The notes beneath the pieces are model-generated. The model made no database searches. It saw only the letters and a list, made by a program, of their open reading frames with translations, and was not told the DNA's origin. Shown piece by piece: positions 28,169 to 36,218 of a stretch of 64,000 bases of DNA; the stretch's first letter is position 1, and each line of letters starts with the position of its first letter. A program made the translations under genes and the position numbers. The stretch is from F1-120-MAGs118 sp013360535 (GTDB lineage: Bacteria > Planctomycetota > UBA1135 > GCA-002686595), in assembly GCA_026647215.1 (NCBI GenBank), contig JAPKHC010000003.1, positions 62,001 to 126,000 of the forward strand, given 5' to 3'.

Positions 28169-29065
28169 TCAGGCCGCGCGGCGGCCGCGAATGGCCCCCG
28201 GCAGCGCGAGCAACGCTGCGCAAGCCGTGATCGCGGCCCCCATCGGCAGGTCGAGCTCGAACGACGCGACGACGCCGAGCACGGCCGCGGCGACGCCGAA
28301 GGCGCTCGAGAGCAGCAGGTACCCGGTCATCGACTTCGCCCACGCGCGCGCGGCGATCGGCGGCAGCACGAGCAGGCCGAACAGCAGGATCGGGCCGAGC
28401 GCCATCGCCCCCACCGACACCATCGCACCCGTGACGCCGACGAGCAGGCCCTCGAACGCGAGCACACGCTTGCCGAGCACGAGCGCGGTCTCGCGGTCGT
28501 AGCTCGCGAGCAGCAGGTCGCGGTGGAACAGCCAGAAGGCGAGCGCGGAGAGCCCGAGCACGACCGCGATCGTCTCGAACTCGTGCACGCCGACGCCGAG
28601 CAGCTCACCCGCGATCAGCTCGTCGACAAAACCCTTCCCGACGGGCGAGATGCGCCCGAACAGCACCGTCGCCGCGCTCGCGATAGCGAAGGCCGCCGCC
28701 ACGCGCCCGACTTCGCTGCCGCCGCCGCGCTGGCCGAGCCACAGGAGCAGCGCGAGACCACCGAACGTGAACAACGCCGCCCACGCGAGGTGGTAGTTCA
28801 TCGCCGCGTGCGAGTCGCTCGTCGCCGCCGAGAGGTCGAGCCCGGCGAGGCCAATGGTGTCGATCCACCACGGCAAGACGGCGAAACCGCACACCATGCC
28901 GGCGGTCGCGAACTGCGGCAGCGCGATGCCGTAGAAGCTCGTGCGGCGCACGTGGAGGAACGTGCCGAGCAACGGGTAGACGGCGCCGGCGAAGAGCGCA
29001 GCCGCGATCGCCCAACGAAAGAGCGACAGGCGGTCGGCCCAGGAGACTCCGTCGAGCCCGTCCAC
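28169..29065 (-). CDS. Zn/Mn-type ABC importer membrane subunit (ABC-3 family)
   Basis: 298 aa, 8-9 transmembrane segments, GTG start at 29065 directly after the ATPase stop. The family is recognisable from YPLLGTFLHVRRTSFYGIAL near the N-terminus, the central LFHRDLLLASYDRETALVLG and the C-terminal GAMVSVGAMALGPILLFGLL. It forms the inner-membrane channel for Zn2+ or Mn2+ uptake with the adjacent ATPase and binding protein. Confidence 0.93.
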   Translation of the reverse strand: MDGLDGVSWADRLSLFRWAIAAALFAGAVYPLLGTFLHVRRTSFYGIALPQFATAGMVCGFAVLPWWIDTIGLAGLDLSAATSDSHAAMNYHLAWAALFTFGGLALLLWLGQRGGGSEVGRVAAAFAIASAATVLFGRISPVGKGFVDELIAGELLGVGVHEFETIAVVLGLSALAFWLFHRDLLLASYDRETALVLGKRVLAFEGLLVGVTGAMVSVGAMALGPILLFGLLVLPPIAARAWAKSMTGYLLLSSAFGVAAAVLGVVASFELDLPMGAAITACAALLALPGAIRGRRAA

Positions 29066-29066
29066 G

Positions 29067-29789
29067 TCAGAGCTCCTCGCTCGCGCTGCGTGTCGTGCCG
29101 CTCGCCGCGTAGAGACGATCGAGATTTTCCGGCGCGAGCATCTCCGCCGCGGCTCCGACTCGCACCTTGCCTTCGGCGACCCACAACACGCGCTGCACGG
29201 TGTCGCGCACCATCGAGAGCTGGTGGCTGACGAGCAGGATCGCCATGCCGCGCGAGCGGTTGAGCTCGACGAGCAACTCGAGGATGCGCGCCTGCGCGCC
29301 GCGGTCGACGCCGCTGGTCGGCTCGTCGAGCAGCATCAGCTCCGGCTCGTCCATCAGCGCGCGCGCGATCAGCACACGCTGGCGCTGGCCACCCGACAGC
29401 GACGAGAACGCGTCGCGACGGCGATCGGCGAGCCCGACACGCTCGAGGCACTCTTGCGCGCGCACGCGCGCCGCGCTCGAGAGCCCGCGCCAACCGCGCA
29501 GCTTGCCGTAGGCCCCCATCTGCACGACTTCCTCGACCGTCACCGGATAGATCGGGTCGAGCGTCTCGCGCTGCGGCACGTAGCCGATCGCGCGCGTCTC
29601 GCGGCGCACGCTGCCTTCGAGCGGCGGAATCAGCCCGAGCAGGCCGCGGAAGAGCGTCGTCTTGCCGGCGCCGTTGGGGCCGACGATGCCGAGGAAATCG
29701 CCGCGCGCGATCTCGAGCTCGACCCCGGCGATCACGGGGCGGCGCTGGTAGCCGAAGGCGGCGCGGTGCGCGACGAGCAGGGCGGACAT
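29067..29789 (-). CDS. Zn/Mn-type ABC importer ATPase
   Basis: 240 aa. Walker A GPNGAGKTT, Q-loop IGYVPQRETLDPIYPVTVEE, signature LSGGQRQRVLIARALM, Walker B LMLLDEPTSGVD and switch His LVSHQL are intact. Sequence style and gene order match ZnuC/MntB-type importers. The start ATG is at 29789, 22 nt after the binding-protein gene. It ends 1 nt before the permease start. Confidence 0.94.
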   Translation of the reverse strand: MSALLVAHRAAFGYQRRPVIAGVELEIARGDFLGIVGPNGAGKTTLFRGLLGLIPPLEGSVRRETRAIGYVPQRETLDPIYPVTVEEVVQMGAYGKLRGWRGLSSAARVRAQECLERVGLADRRRDAFSSLSGGQRQRVLIARALMDEPELMLLDEPTSGVDRGAQARILELLVELNRSRGMAILLVSHQLSMVRDTVQRVLWVAEGKVRVGAAAEMLAPENLDRLYAASGTTRSASEEL

Positions 29790-29811
29790 CGAGCGGGCCT
29801 CGGCGCGCGAC

Positions 29812-30804
29812 TCAGGACTTTTGCGGCGGCTTCTGCACCGGCTTCTGGGCTTCCGGCGCGGTCTTGTCGGGCAGCGGGATGCCGAAGGCCCTGGCGAGCC
29901 GCTCGTGCAGCACGTCCATCATCTCGATCCACGTGTCGGTGCCCGCGATGCCGCCGCACATGTTCGGCAGCTCGACCACCTTCGCGCCCGTCGCTTCGGC
30001 GACACGCTGCACGAAGTCGTTCTTCGACCACAGCGCGGTGACGATCACGTCGCACGCTTCGGCCTTCATCTTCTCGATCACCTCCGCGAGGTGGTTGGGC
30101 GTCGGCGGGATGCCGGGCTTGACCTCCAGGTTCGCGACGAGCGTGAGCCCGTAGTGCTGCGCGAAGTAGTTGTACTCCTGGTGGTACTCGACGAACTTGC
30201 GGCCCTTGAACTGCTCGCCGAGCGCGGCCCAACGCTTCTCCGGCTCCTCGAGCTTCGCGAGGTACGCGTCGCGGCGCGTCTCGAACTCGGCCTTCCACTC
30301 CGGCGCGAGCTTCGAGAGCCCGTCGCAGATGCGCTGCACGCAGTGCCGCCCCGCGCGCGGGTCGAGGTTCATGTGCGGGTTGCCTTGCGGATGCAAGTCG
30401 CCGCCTTGCCGCGAGAGCACCACCGGCACCTGGATCGCTTCCCAGCCGTCCGAGCAGTTGATGAAACCCTTGCCACCCGGCCAAACCTGCGGATTTCCGC
30501 AGCCTTCCAGCAATCCCGGGATGTACGCGGTCTCGAGCGACAGCCCGATCTGCACCAGCGCGTCGGCTTTCGACAGCGCGACCAGGTGGCTCGGCCGCGC
30601 GATCACGTTGTGCAGGTTCTCCTTGCCGCGCGCGATCGTCGACACCTCGACGCGCTCGCCGCCGACCTCGCGCACGAAGTCGACGAGGTCGGGAATCGTC
30701 GCGACGACCTTCAGCTTGTCGCCCACGGAACGCTCGGCCCTCGCGCTCGCCCACGGAAGGACGAACGCGAGGATGAGGACCAGCAGGTGCCGGAGAGAGC
30801 GCAC
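29812..30804 (-). CDS. Zn/Mn-type periplasmic metal-binding protein (ZnuA-like)
   Basis: 330 aa, GTG start, with signal peptide LLVLILAFVLPWASARA. A cluster A-I solute-binding protein: KVVATIPDLVDFVREVGGER at the N-terminus. Candidate metal ligands are His in KENLHNV, His in NPHMNLDP and His in VEYHQEYNYF, plus an acidic residue near the C-terminus. There is no long His-rich loop of the kind found in many ZnuA proteins, so Zn versus Mn is open. The C-terminal tail is Pro/Gln/Lys-rich. It captures the ion in the periplasm for the downstream ATPase/permease and lies 10 nt after the barrel protein gene. Confidence 0.92.
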   Translation of the reverse strand: MRSLRHLLVLILAFVLPWASARAERSVGDKLKVVATIPDLVDFVREVGGERVEVSTIARGKENLHNVIARPSHLVALSKADALVQIGLSLETAYIPGLLEGCGNPQVWPGGKGFINCSDGWEAIQVPVVLSRQGGDLHPQGNPHMNLDPRAGRHCVQRICDGLSKLAPEWKAEFETRRDAYLAKLEEPEKRWAALGEQFKGRKFVEYHQEYNYFAQHYGLTLVANLEVKPGIPPTPNHLAEVIEKMKAEACDVIVTALWSKNDFVQRVAEATGAKVVELPNMCGGIAGTDTWIEMMDVLHERLARAFGIPLPDKTAPEAQKPVQKPPQKS

Positions 30805-30814
30805 GCGCGGCAGC

Positions 30815-32128
30815 TTACCAGTTCACGCCGTGGCCATGCGCGCCCAGCACGGCGGTGTACTGGAGCGCAACCCGCGAGTTCGTGCCGTTGGCGTCGGAGT
30901 CGTTCGACGCGAGCACGAAACGCAGGCGGTGGAACTCGGAGAACATGCGCGTGTAGTAGAGCTCGACCTCGCTCTGCTCGTCGCCGTCGCCGAGCTCGGC
31001 CTGGCTGAACTGCGTGCCGACGGCGTTGAAGCGGTTCCAGGCGTACTCCGCGAAGGCGAAGTAGCCCAGCAGCGTGTCGCCGTTGACGGCCCAGTCCGCA
31101 GCGTTGGCCGCGTTCGGGCCGACGAGCTCGAGGCCGGTGTCGCCGCTGCTGAAGAGCAACTCGCCGCCGATCGTCCACGAGTCGATTCCGGTCTCGCCGA
31201 CCCAGCCGAAGGTCGCGTCGAGGCCGTACACGGTGTTCGAGAGGTCGCTGTCGATCGTCGCGCCGTCGAGCTGCGCCTCGTAGTTGGGGATGAAGCGCGC
31301 CGACGTGCCCAGCTGCAGCGTGCCGCGCTCGCCCACTTCGGTGAAGCCCGTCAGGCGCGCAGTGAAGTTGAAGTCGTCGCCGTTCTTGGGGCTGGCGAGC
31401 TCGCTCACCGGCGTCACCGTCGGATCCGCATCGCCGTCGAGCTCGGGCAGCGTGCTCGCGAAAGCGCCGAGCGACCAGCGGATCGCCGTCGCGTCGCCCG
31501 CGGTCGTCCACGAGTCCCACTGCAGGCCGTCGCCCTTGACCTCGTCGCCGAGGAAGGCGCGCAGGGCGAGCGGGCGCTCGAGCGTGCGCAGCTCGTGCAC
31601 GTGGATCTGCATCTGCTTGCCGAAGTCGATGAAGAAGCGCCCCGCGCGCAGGCGGTTCTTGTCGCCGAAGCCGGTGTAGTGGACCGCGGCTTCCTCGATG
31701 GCGAGCGACTCGTCCTCGAGCACGGCGACGAAGTAGGCCCAGGCGTTGGGGTCGACCCACGCGTTGGCCGCGAGCTCCATGCTGCGCAGCTCGACATCGG
31801 CGCCGTCGCTGCCCGTGTCGTTGTCGGCGAGCTGCCCGAGCGAGTCGATGATGAACGAGAAGGCCGGGTTGAACTCGTTCGAGAAGCGCGTGACCTGACC
31901 ACTCGACACGCGCAGGCCCATCGTGGGCATGCCGGGCGTGACGAAGGTCGTTCCCTGGGAGTTGGGCTGGCCCGCGACCTGATCGAGCGGCCCTTGCGGC
32001 GGCAGCGGCGCGACCATGCCGGTGGACTGCGCCGGGGGCAGCTTGTCCTGACCGGTGGGCACGGCTTGCGCGTGGGCGAGGGAGGCGAGCGCGAGGGTCG
32101 CGGAGAGGCTCGGGAGCGTGCGGGACAT
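30815..32128 (-). CDS. Outer-membrane beta-barrel protein of the metal-import operon
   Basis: 437 aa from ATG 32128, signal peptide SATLALASLAHAQ. The mature protein has alternating amphipathic strands typical of a 12-18-stranded porin (for example RLRAGRFFIDFGKQMQIHVH, LQLGTSARFIPNY, SEVELYYTRMFSEFHRLRFV), Asp-rich turns and a C-terminal aromatic residue (Trp). It has no TonB box or plug domain. It is the first gene of the operon, 10 nt before the binding protein, as seen for metal-linked barrels in other Gram-negative phyla. It probably admits metal ions across the outer membrane. Confidence 0.82.
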   Translation of the reverse strand: MSRTLPSLSATLALASLAHAQAVPTGQDKLPPAQSTGMVAPLPPQGPLDQVAGQPNSQGTTFVTPGMPTMGLRVSSGQVTRFSNEFNPAFSFIIDSLGQLADNDTGSDGADVELRSMELAANAWVDPNAWAYFVAVLEDESLAIEEAAVHYTGFGDKNRLRAGRFFIDFGKQMQIHVHELRTLERPLALRAFLGDEVKGDGLQWDSWTTAGDATAIRWSLGAFASTLPELDGDADPTVTPVSELASPKNGDDFNFTARLTGFTEVGERGTLQLGTSARFIPNYEAQLDGATIDSDLSNTVYGLDATFGWVGETGIDSWTIGGELLFSSGDTGLELVGPNAANAADWAVNGDTLLGYFAFAEYAWNRFNAVGTQFSQAELGDGDEQSEVELYYTRMFSEFHRLRFVLASNDSDANGTNSRVALQYTAVLGAHGHGVNW

Positions 32129-32250
32129 CGGAGGTTCCTGAGGTCGGGGGAGCAACGCGGCGATGGGCCGCACGAAGGCCGCTCGTCGCTCGCACGAACG
32201 TGGTTCCCGAAATCCGAAGAAGGCACGCCGCGCGGGGCTCGCGCGGCACG

Positions 32251-32293
32251 AAAAGGCGGCGGGCGGAGCACCGTGAGGCACTCCGCCCGCCGC
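32251..32293 (-). terminator. Rho-independent-like terminator of the Cys-rich lipoprotein gene
   Basis: A 13-bp perfect stem (32256-32268 with 32281-32293) with a 12-nt loop is followed on the minus strand by CTTTT. It is about 130 nt downstream of the small lipoprotein gene and upstream of the barrel operon, which it would insulate. Confidence 0.65.
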
Positions 32294-32425
32294 TGGATCG
32301 TGGTCGATGGGATCCGCGTGGGCCCGCAAGGCCCGCGTGAGGCTTCGAGCCTCGGGGATCCGTGGACCGGACGGGCCCGCGGCACACGCTCCGTGAGGAG
32401 CGCCTGTCGCATTGGGCCCGCGAGA

Positions 32426-32644
32426 TCAGTTCATCGTCTTGCCCGTCGCGGGGCAGGTCTTCGCTTCGGAAGAGCAGCCTTCCTTGGCGGCGGCCTTCTC
32501 CGTGCAGCAGCCGGCCTTTTCCGTCGAGCGGGCGGTGTCGCAGCCGGCGTTCGGCTGGCTGGCGTCACCCGTCGAGGCGTTGGTCTGGCTCTTGCAAGCG
32601 GCGAAGGCGGCGACGAGCGCCACGCCCAGGATCAGGTTCTTCAT
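32426..32644 (-). CDS. Small Cys-rich lipoprotein
   Basis: 72 aa from ATG 32644, with an AGGAG Shine-Dalgarno site 8 nt upstream. A lipoprotein signal (LILGVALVAAFAAC) gives a ~55-residue mature peptide rich in Cys, Lys, Glu and Thr, with the cluster AGCCTEK and further Cys in KEGCSSE and KTCPATG. Short Cys-rich surface lipoproteins of this kind commonly bind metal. It sits directly upstream of the metal importer operon and parallels the CCxxC-repeat protein at its far end. Function is inferred from context only. Confidence 0.75.
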   Translation of the reverse strand: MKNLILGVALVAAFAACKSQTNASTGDASQPNAGCDTARSTEKAGCCTEKAAAKEGCSSEAKTCPATGKTMN

Positions 32645-32933
32645 GCGTTGGACTCCTAAAAAGTGACTGAGGGATGACGGTCCCGAAGCGGGGCCGCTGG
32701 ATGGATCTGGAAGTGAAGGACCGGGTGGGATGCCCGGGAACGAGTCCCGGAGATCGGCCGGAGCAGGCTCCAAGCTTACGTGTCCGCCGTACGGGCGCTA
32801 GGTTCAGGAAACGAAAAGACCAGCGAACGAGCGCTGCCCGGGGTGGAAAAGGCCCTTGCCGGGGCTTTCCCGCGGGGTCGAGGGGCGCCGGACCGACATT
32901 CCCGGTCGCGGAACCCGCTCGAACCGACCGCGC

Positions 32934-35042
32934 TCAGGCGGCCTGGCTCTGGGGACGCAGCCCGCCGGCGAGGAGCGCCTCGGCCTGCGCGGCGGCGACG
33001 CCGGGGCTGAAGAGGTAGCCCTGCACCTCCTCGCAGTGGAGCGCGCGCAGGAACTCGAGCTGGCTCTCGTTCTCGACGCCTTCGGCGACGACCTCGAGGC
33101 CGAGGCTGCGGGCCATGCTCACGATCGACGCGACGATCGCGGCGTCCTCGGAGTTGCCGGGGCACTCCGAGATGAAGCTGCGGTCGATCTTGAGCGCGTC
33201 GATCGGGAAGCGCTTGAGGTACGCGAGCGACGAGTAGCCGGTGCCGAAGTCGTCGATCGAGATCTCGAGGCCGAGGTCCTTGAGCTTGCGCAGCACCTCG
33301 ACCGCACGGCCGGCGTCGTGCATCGCGGTGCTCTCGGTCAGCTCGAGCTCGAGCCAACGCGCGTCGAGGCCGCTCGACTCGAGCGCCTCCTCGACCTGCC
33401 CGAGGATCGTCGGGTGCACGAACTGCACGCTCGAGAGGTTGACCGCCATCTTCACCGCCCGCAGGCCCGCGTCCTGCCAGCGCCGGTTCTGGCGACAGGC
33501 CTCCTCGAGCACCCACTTGCCGATCTCGACGATCAGGCCCGAGGACTCGGCGACCGGGATGAACTGCGCGGGCGGCACGAAGCCGAGCTCGGGATGCTTC
33601 CAGCGCAAGAGCGCCTCGAAGCCGACGATCTCTCCTGTGGCGGTCGCGACGCGCGGCTGGTAGTTGAGGGTGAACTCGCGGCGCTCGACCGCGCGGCGCA
33701 GCGCGGTCTCGAGCGTCAGGCGCTCGAGCGCGGCCGCGTCGAGCGAGGCGTCGTAGAACTTCACCGCGCTCGAGCCCGCCTCGCGCGCGCAGGCCGACGC
33801 GGTCTCGGCGCGCCGGACGAGCTCCTCGGCCGCGTGGTGGTCCTCGGGGAAACCCGCGATCCCGATCGAGGCCGGCACGCAGATCTCGCGACCGGCGAAG
33901 GAGATCGGGCGGGCGAGCAGGTCGAGCACGCGCGCGGCGACCTTGCCGGCGTCGGCGAGCGCCGCCAGCGACGGCAGCAGCACGGTCAGGTGCTCCCCCG
34001 CCCAGCGCGCGATCACCGGATCGCCGTTCGAGTCGCCGCAGACCTCGATCGGGTCGCCCGAGCGCACGCCTTCGCGCACCCGCGCGGCCACGCTCGCGAG
34101 CAGCAGCTCGGCGGCGTCGTTGGAGAGCGCGTTGGCGGTCATGGCGCGAATGCGATGGACGTCGATGTGCAGCACCGCGACGTGCCGCTCGGCGCGGCCG
34201 GCCTCGCGGATCGCGCGCTCGACGAGGTGCAGGAACAGGCGCGAGTCGGGTGAATTCCGGAAGCCCGTGGCGCGCAGGTCGCCGTTGACCGAACGCGCGA
34301 CGACTTCCTCGACGAGCGTCGTCAGGCGATGGCAGCGCCCTTGGGCGTCGAGCGAGGCGCGGCCGGTGTGGCGCACGCGCCGCGGGACACCGTGGGAGTC
34401 GATCAGCGTGTGTTCGAAGCTCGGCGCGACGCCGCCGTCGAGCAGCAATCGGATCCAGGCCTCGAAGCGCGAGCGGCTCTCGGACGGAAAACGCCGCAGC
34501 CACGCTTCGAGCGGCTCACCGCTGGTCGCTTCGCCGCTGGTGAGCAGTTCCGCGGCCGCCGGAGAGCACCACACCGAGCCCGAGCTCGGCGCGATCTCCC
34601 AGAAACCGCCGGCGCTGCGGGCCTGCAGCATCTCGATCTGCATGCGCGCCCGGCTGAGCTCATCCTCGTTGCGGGCGGCGCCGACGAGCTCCTCGAGCTG
34701 CAGCGCGAGCAGCTCCGGCGAGCGTCCGGCCTCGAGCACCCGCACCGCGCCCGCCTCGTGGGCCTCGAGTGTCGAACGCACGTCCCCGGCCGCGACGACG
34801 GCCGCGAAGCGGACCGAGCGCAACGCGAGGAGTTCCTCCTGGGCGAGCGGAGCGCGCCAGTTCGCGATCACGAGCGCGCCGTCGTTGGCGGCGGCGATCT
34901 GGCAAGCTTCCTCGAGGGAAGGCACGTCGACGTCGATCCAGGCGCTCTCCGGGCTCTCGCGGCCCGAGGCCGGCAGGACGAGAGCTCCGTCGACGACGAC
35001 GAGACACAGGGGACGCAGGGGTAGGTGGCTAGGGGCGCTCAT
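32934..35042 (-). CDS. c-di-GMP phosphodiesterase with degenerate GGDEF and intact EAL domains
   Basis: 702 aa from ATG 35042. Residues about 1-130 form a response-regulator-like domain without a clear phosphoacceptor pattern; residues about 150-260 look PAS-like. A GGDEF-fold domain (about 280-445) has WAGEH in place of GGDEF, so cyclase activity is unlikely. The EAL domain (about 455-695) keeps EALLRWKHP, the NLS metal site, DDFGTGYSSL, the KIDRSFI lysine and EGVE, so hydrolysis of c-di-GMP is expected. No membrane segment, hence cytoplasmic. A single gene; its upstream region abuts that of the divergent ArsR-methyltransferase gene. Confidence 0.92.
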   Translation of the reverse strand: MSAPSHLPLRPLCLVVVDGALVLPASGRESPESAWIDVDVPSLEEACQIAAANDGALVIANWRAPLAQEELLALRSVRFAAVVAAGDVRSTLEAHEAGAVRVLEAGRSPELLALQLEELVGAARNEDELSRARMQIEMLQARSAGGFWEIAPSSGSVWCSPAAAELLTSGEATSGEPLEAWLRRFPSESRSRFEAWIRLLLDGGVAPSFEHTLIDSHGVPRRVRHTGRASLDAQGRCHRLTTLVEEVVARSVNGDLRATGFRNSPDSRLFLHLVERAIREAGRAERHVAVLHIDVHRIRAMTANALSNDAAELLLASVAARVREGVRSGDPIEVCGDSNGDPVIARWAGEHLTVLLPSLAALADAGKVAARVLDLLARPISFAGREICVPASIGIAGFPEDHHAAEELVRRAETASACAREAGSSAVKFYDASLDAAALERLTLETALRRAVERREFTLNYQPRVATATGEIVGFEALLRWKHPELGFVPPAQFIPVAESSGLIVEIGKWVLEEACRQNRRWQDAGLRAVKMAVNLSSVQFVHPTILGQVEEALESSGLDARWLELELTESTAMHDAGRAVEVLRKLKDLGLEISIDDFGTGYSSLAYLKRFPIDALKIDRSFISECPGNSEDAAIVASIVSMARSLGLEVVAEGVENESQLEFLRALHCEEVQGYLFSPGVAAAQAEALLAGGLRPQSQAA

Positions 35043-35229
35043 GGAGGGGGACCCCGGGGGGGGCGGGGTGGCGAGCCTTGCCTGCTTCGGAGCCGCCGGA
35101 GGCCTGTCTGAAAACAATCCTCGGGTTCCCGCCGGGGGGCGGGAGAGCCTTCCCTGAGCGCTGGCCCAGTCCCGGTCCGGCCCCGCGAGTCCGCCCCAAG
35201 GTTGTCGACGGGCTTGCGCCGATAGACAT

Positions 35230-35245
35230 ATCAACTAATCTTGAT
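35230..35245. promoter_or_regulatory. Candidate operator upstream of the ArsR-methyltransferase gene
   Basis: The AT-rich inverted repeat ATCAA-n6-TTGAT is only 3 nt before the ATG at 35249, in otherwise very GC-rich DNA. ArsR-family regulators of methionine-cycle genes bind similar AT-rich dyads, so this is a likely autoregulatory site controlling the regulator and the downstream metH. Confidence 0.6.
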
Positions 35246-35248
35246 TCC

Positions 35249-36184
35249 ATGATAGGTCTCACCGGAACCTCGCGTCTGCTCAAGGCCCTCGCCGACGACA
35301 CCCGCCTGCGGATCCTCCACCTGCTCGCGCAGGAGGAGCTCTCGGGCACCGACCTGATGGAGGTGCTCAACATGGGGCAGAGCCGGGTCTCGACGCACTT
35401 GAACCTGCTCAAGGAAGTCGGGCTGGTGAACGACCGGCGCGAGGGACGGCGCGCGCTGTACTCGATCGCGCCCGGTCCGGCGGCGGCGATCCTCGATCAG
35501 GTGCTGCGCGACAACGACGACAGCCCCGAGTTCGCGGCGGACCTCGCCGGCCTCGAGGTGCTGCGCGAGGCGCGGCGCGCGCAGAAGCGCACGTACTTCG
35601 ATCGCGTGGCGGCAAGCTTCGGCGAGCAGCTCCTCCCCGGCCGCACTTGGGAAGGTCTCGCGCGCGGGCTCGCGCGGTTGTGCCCGCGCGGACGTTACGC
35701 GGACCTCGGCATCGGCGACGGGTTGCTCACGCTGCTGCTCGCGGAGACGGCCGAGTCGGTGACGGCGGTCGACATCTCGCCGCAGATGCTCGCGGCGCTG
35801 TCGGCGCGCGCGAAGCAGCAGGGACTGGCGAACATCACGACCGTCGAGGCGGACATCGAGGACCTGCCGCTCTCCGACGCGTCCCACGACGTCGTCGTGC
35901 TCAGCCAGGCGCTGCACCACGCCAACGATCCGGCGCGCGCGCTCGCCGAGGCCGCGCGCGTGCTCGTGCCCGGTGGCTCGCTGCTCGTGCTCGACCTGCT
36001 CGCGCACGGCGAGGAGTGGGTGCGCGAGAAGCTCGAGCACGTCCACCTCGGCTTCACCGAGGCCGAGCTCGCGCGCAGCATCGAGGCCGCGGGCTTCACG
36101 CACGTCGTCGTCACGCGCGCCGCGCGCGATCCGCAGCCGCCGCACTTCATGACGCTCGTCGCCAGCGCACGCCGCGGCCGCTGA
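35249..36184 (+). CDS. ArsR-family regulator fused to a SAM-dependent methyltransferase domain
   Basis: 311 aa. Residues about 5-90 are a winged helix (LLKALADDTRLRILHLLAQ, recognition region QSRVSTHLNLLKEVGLVNDR). Residues about 130-300 are a class I methyltransferase with motif I ADLGIGDGLLTLLLAE, an acidic loop VTAVDISPQML and motif III-like LVPGGSLLVLDL. This fusion is well known next to methionine-cycle genes, where the regulator is thought to sense S-adenosyl compounds; whether it methylates anything is unclear. metH follows after 34 nt, so it probably controls that operon through the dyad at 35230-35245. Confidence 0.92.
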   Translation: MIGLTGTSRLLKALADDTRLRILHLLAQEELSGTDLMEVLNMGQSRVSTHLNLLKEVGLVNDRREGRRALYSIAPGPAAAILDQVLRDNDDSPEFAADLAGLEVLREARRAQKRTYFDRVAASFGEQLLPGRTWEGLARGLARLCPRGRYADLGIGDGLLTLLLAETAESVTAVDISPQMLAALSARAKQQGLANITTVEADIEDLPLSDASHDVVVLSQALHHANDPARALAEAARVLVPGGSLLVLDLLAHGEEWVREKLEHVHLGFTEAELARSIEAAGFTHVVVTRAARDPQPPHFMTLVASARRGR

Positions 36185-36218
36185 GCTCCCCCCCCACTTC
36201 CACCCAGCACGGCATCCG

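Noticed and set aside
36185..36218. Possible cobalamin or SAM riboswitch before metH
   Set aside because: The gap is only 34 nt and C-rich. No room for an aptamer; regulation is better explained by the ArsR-type gene and dyad.
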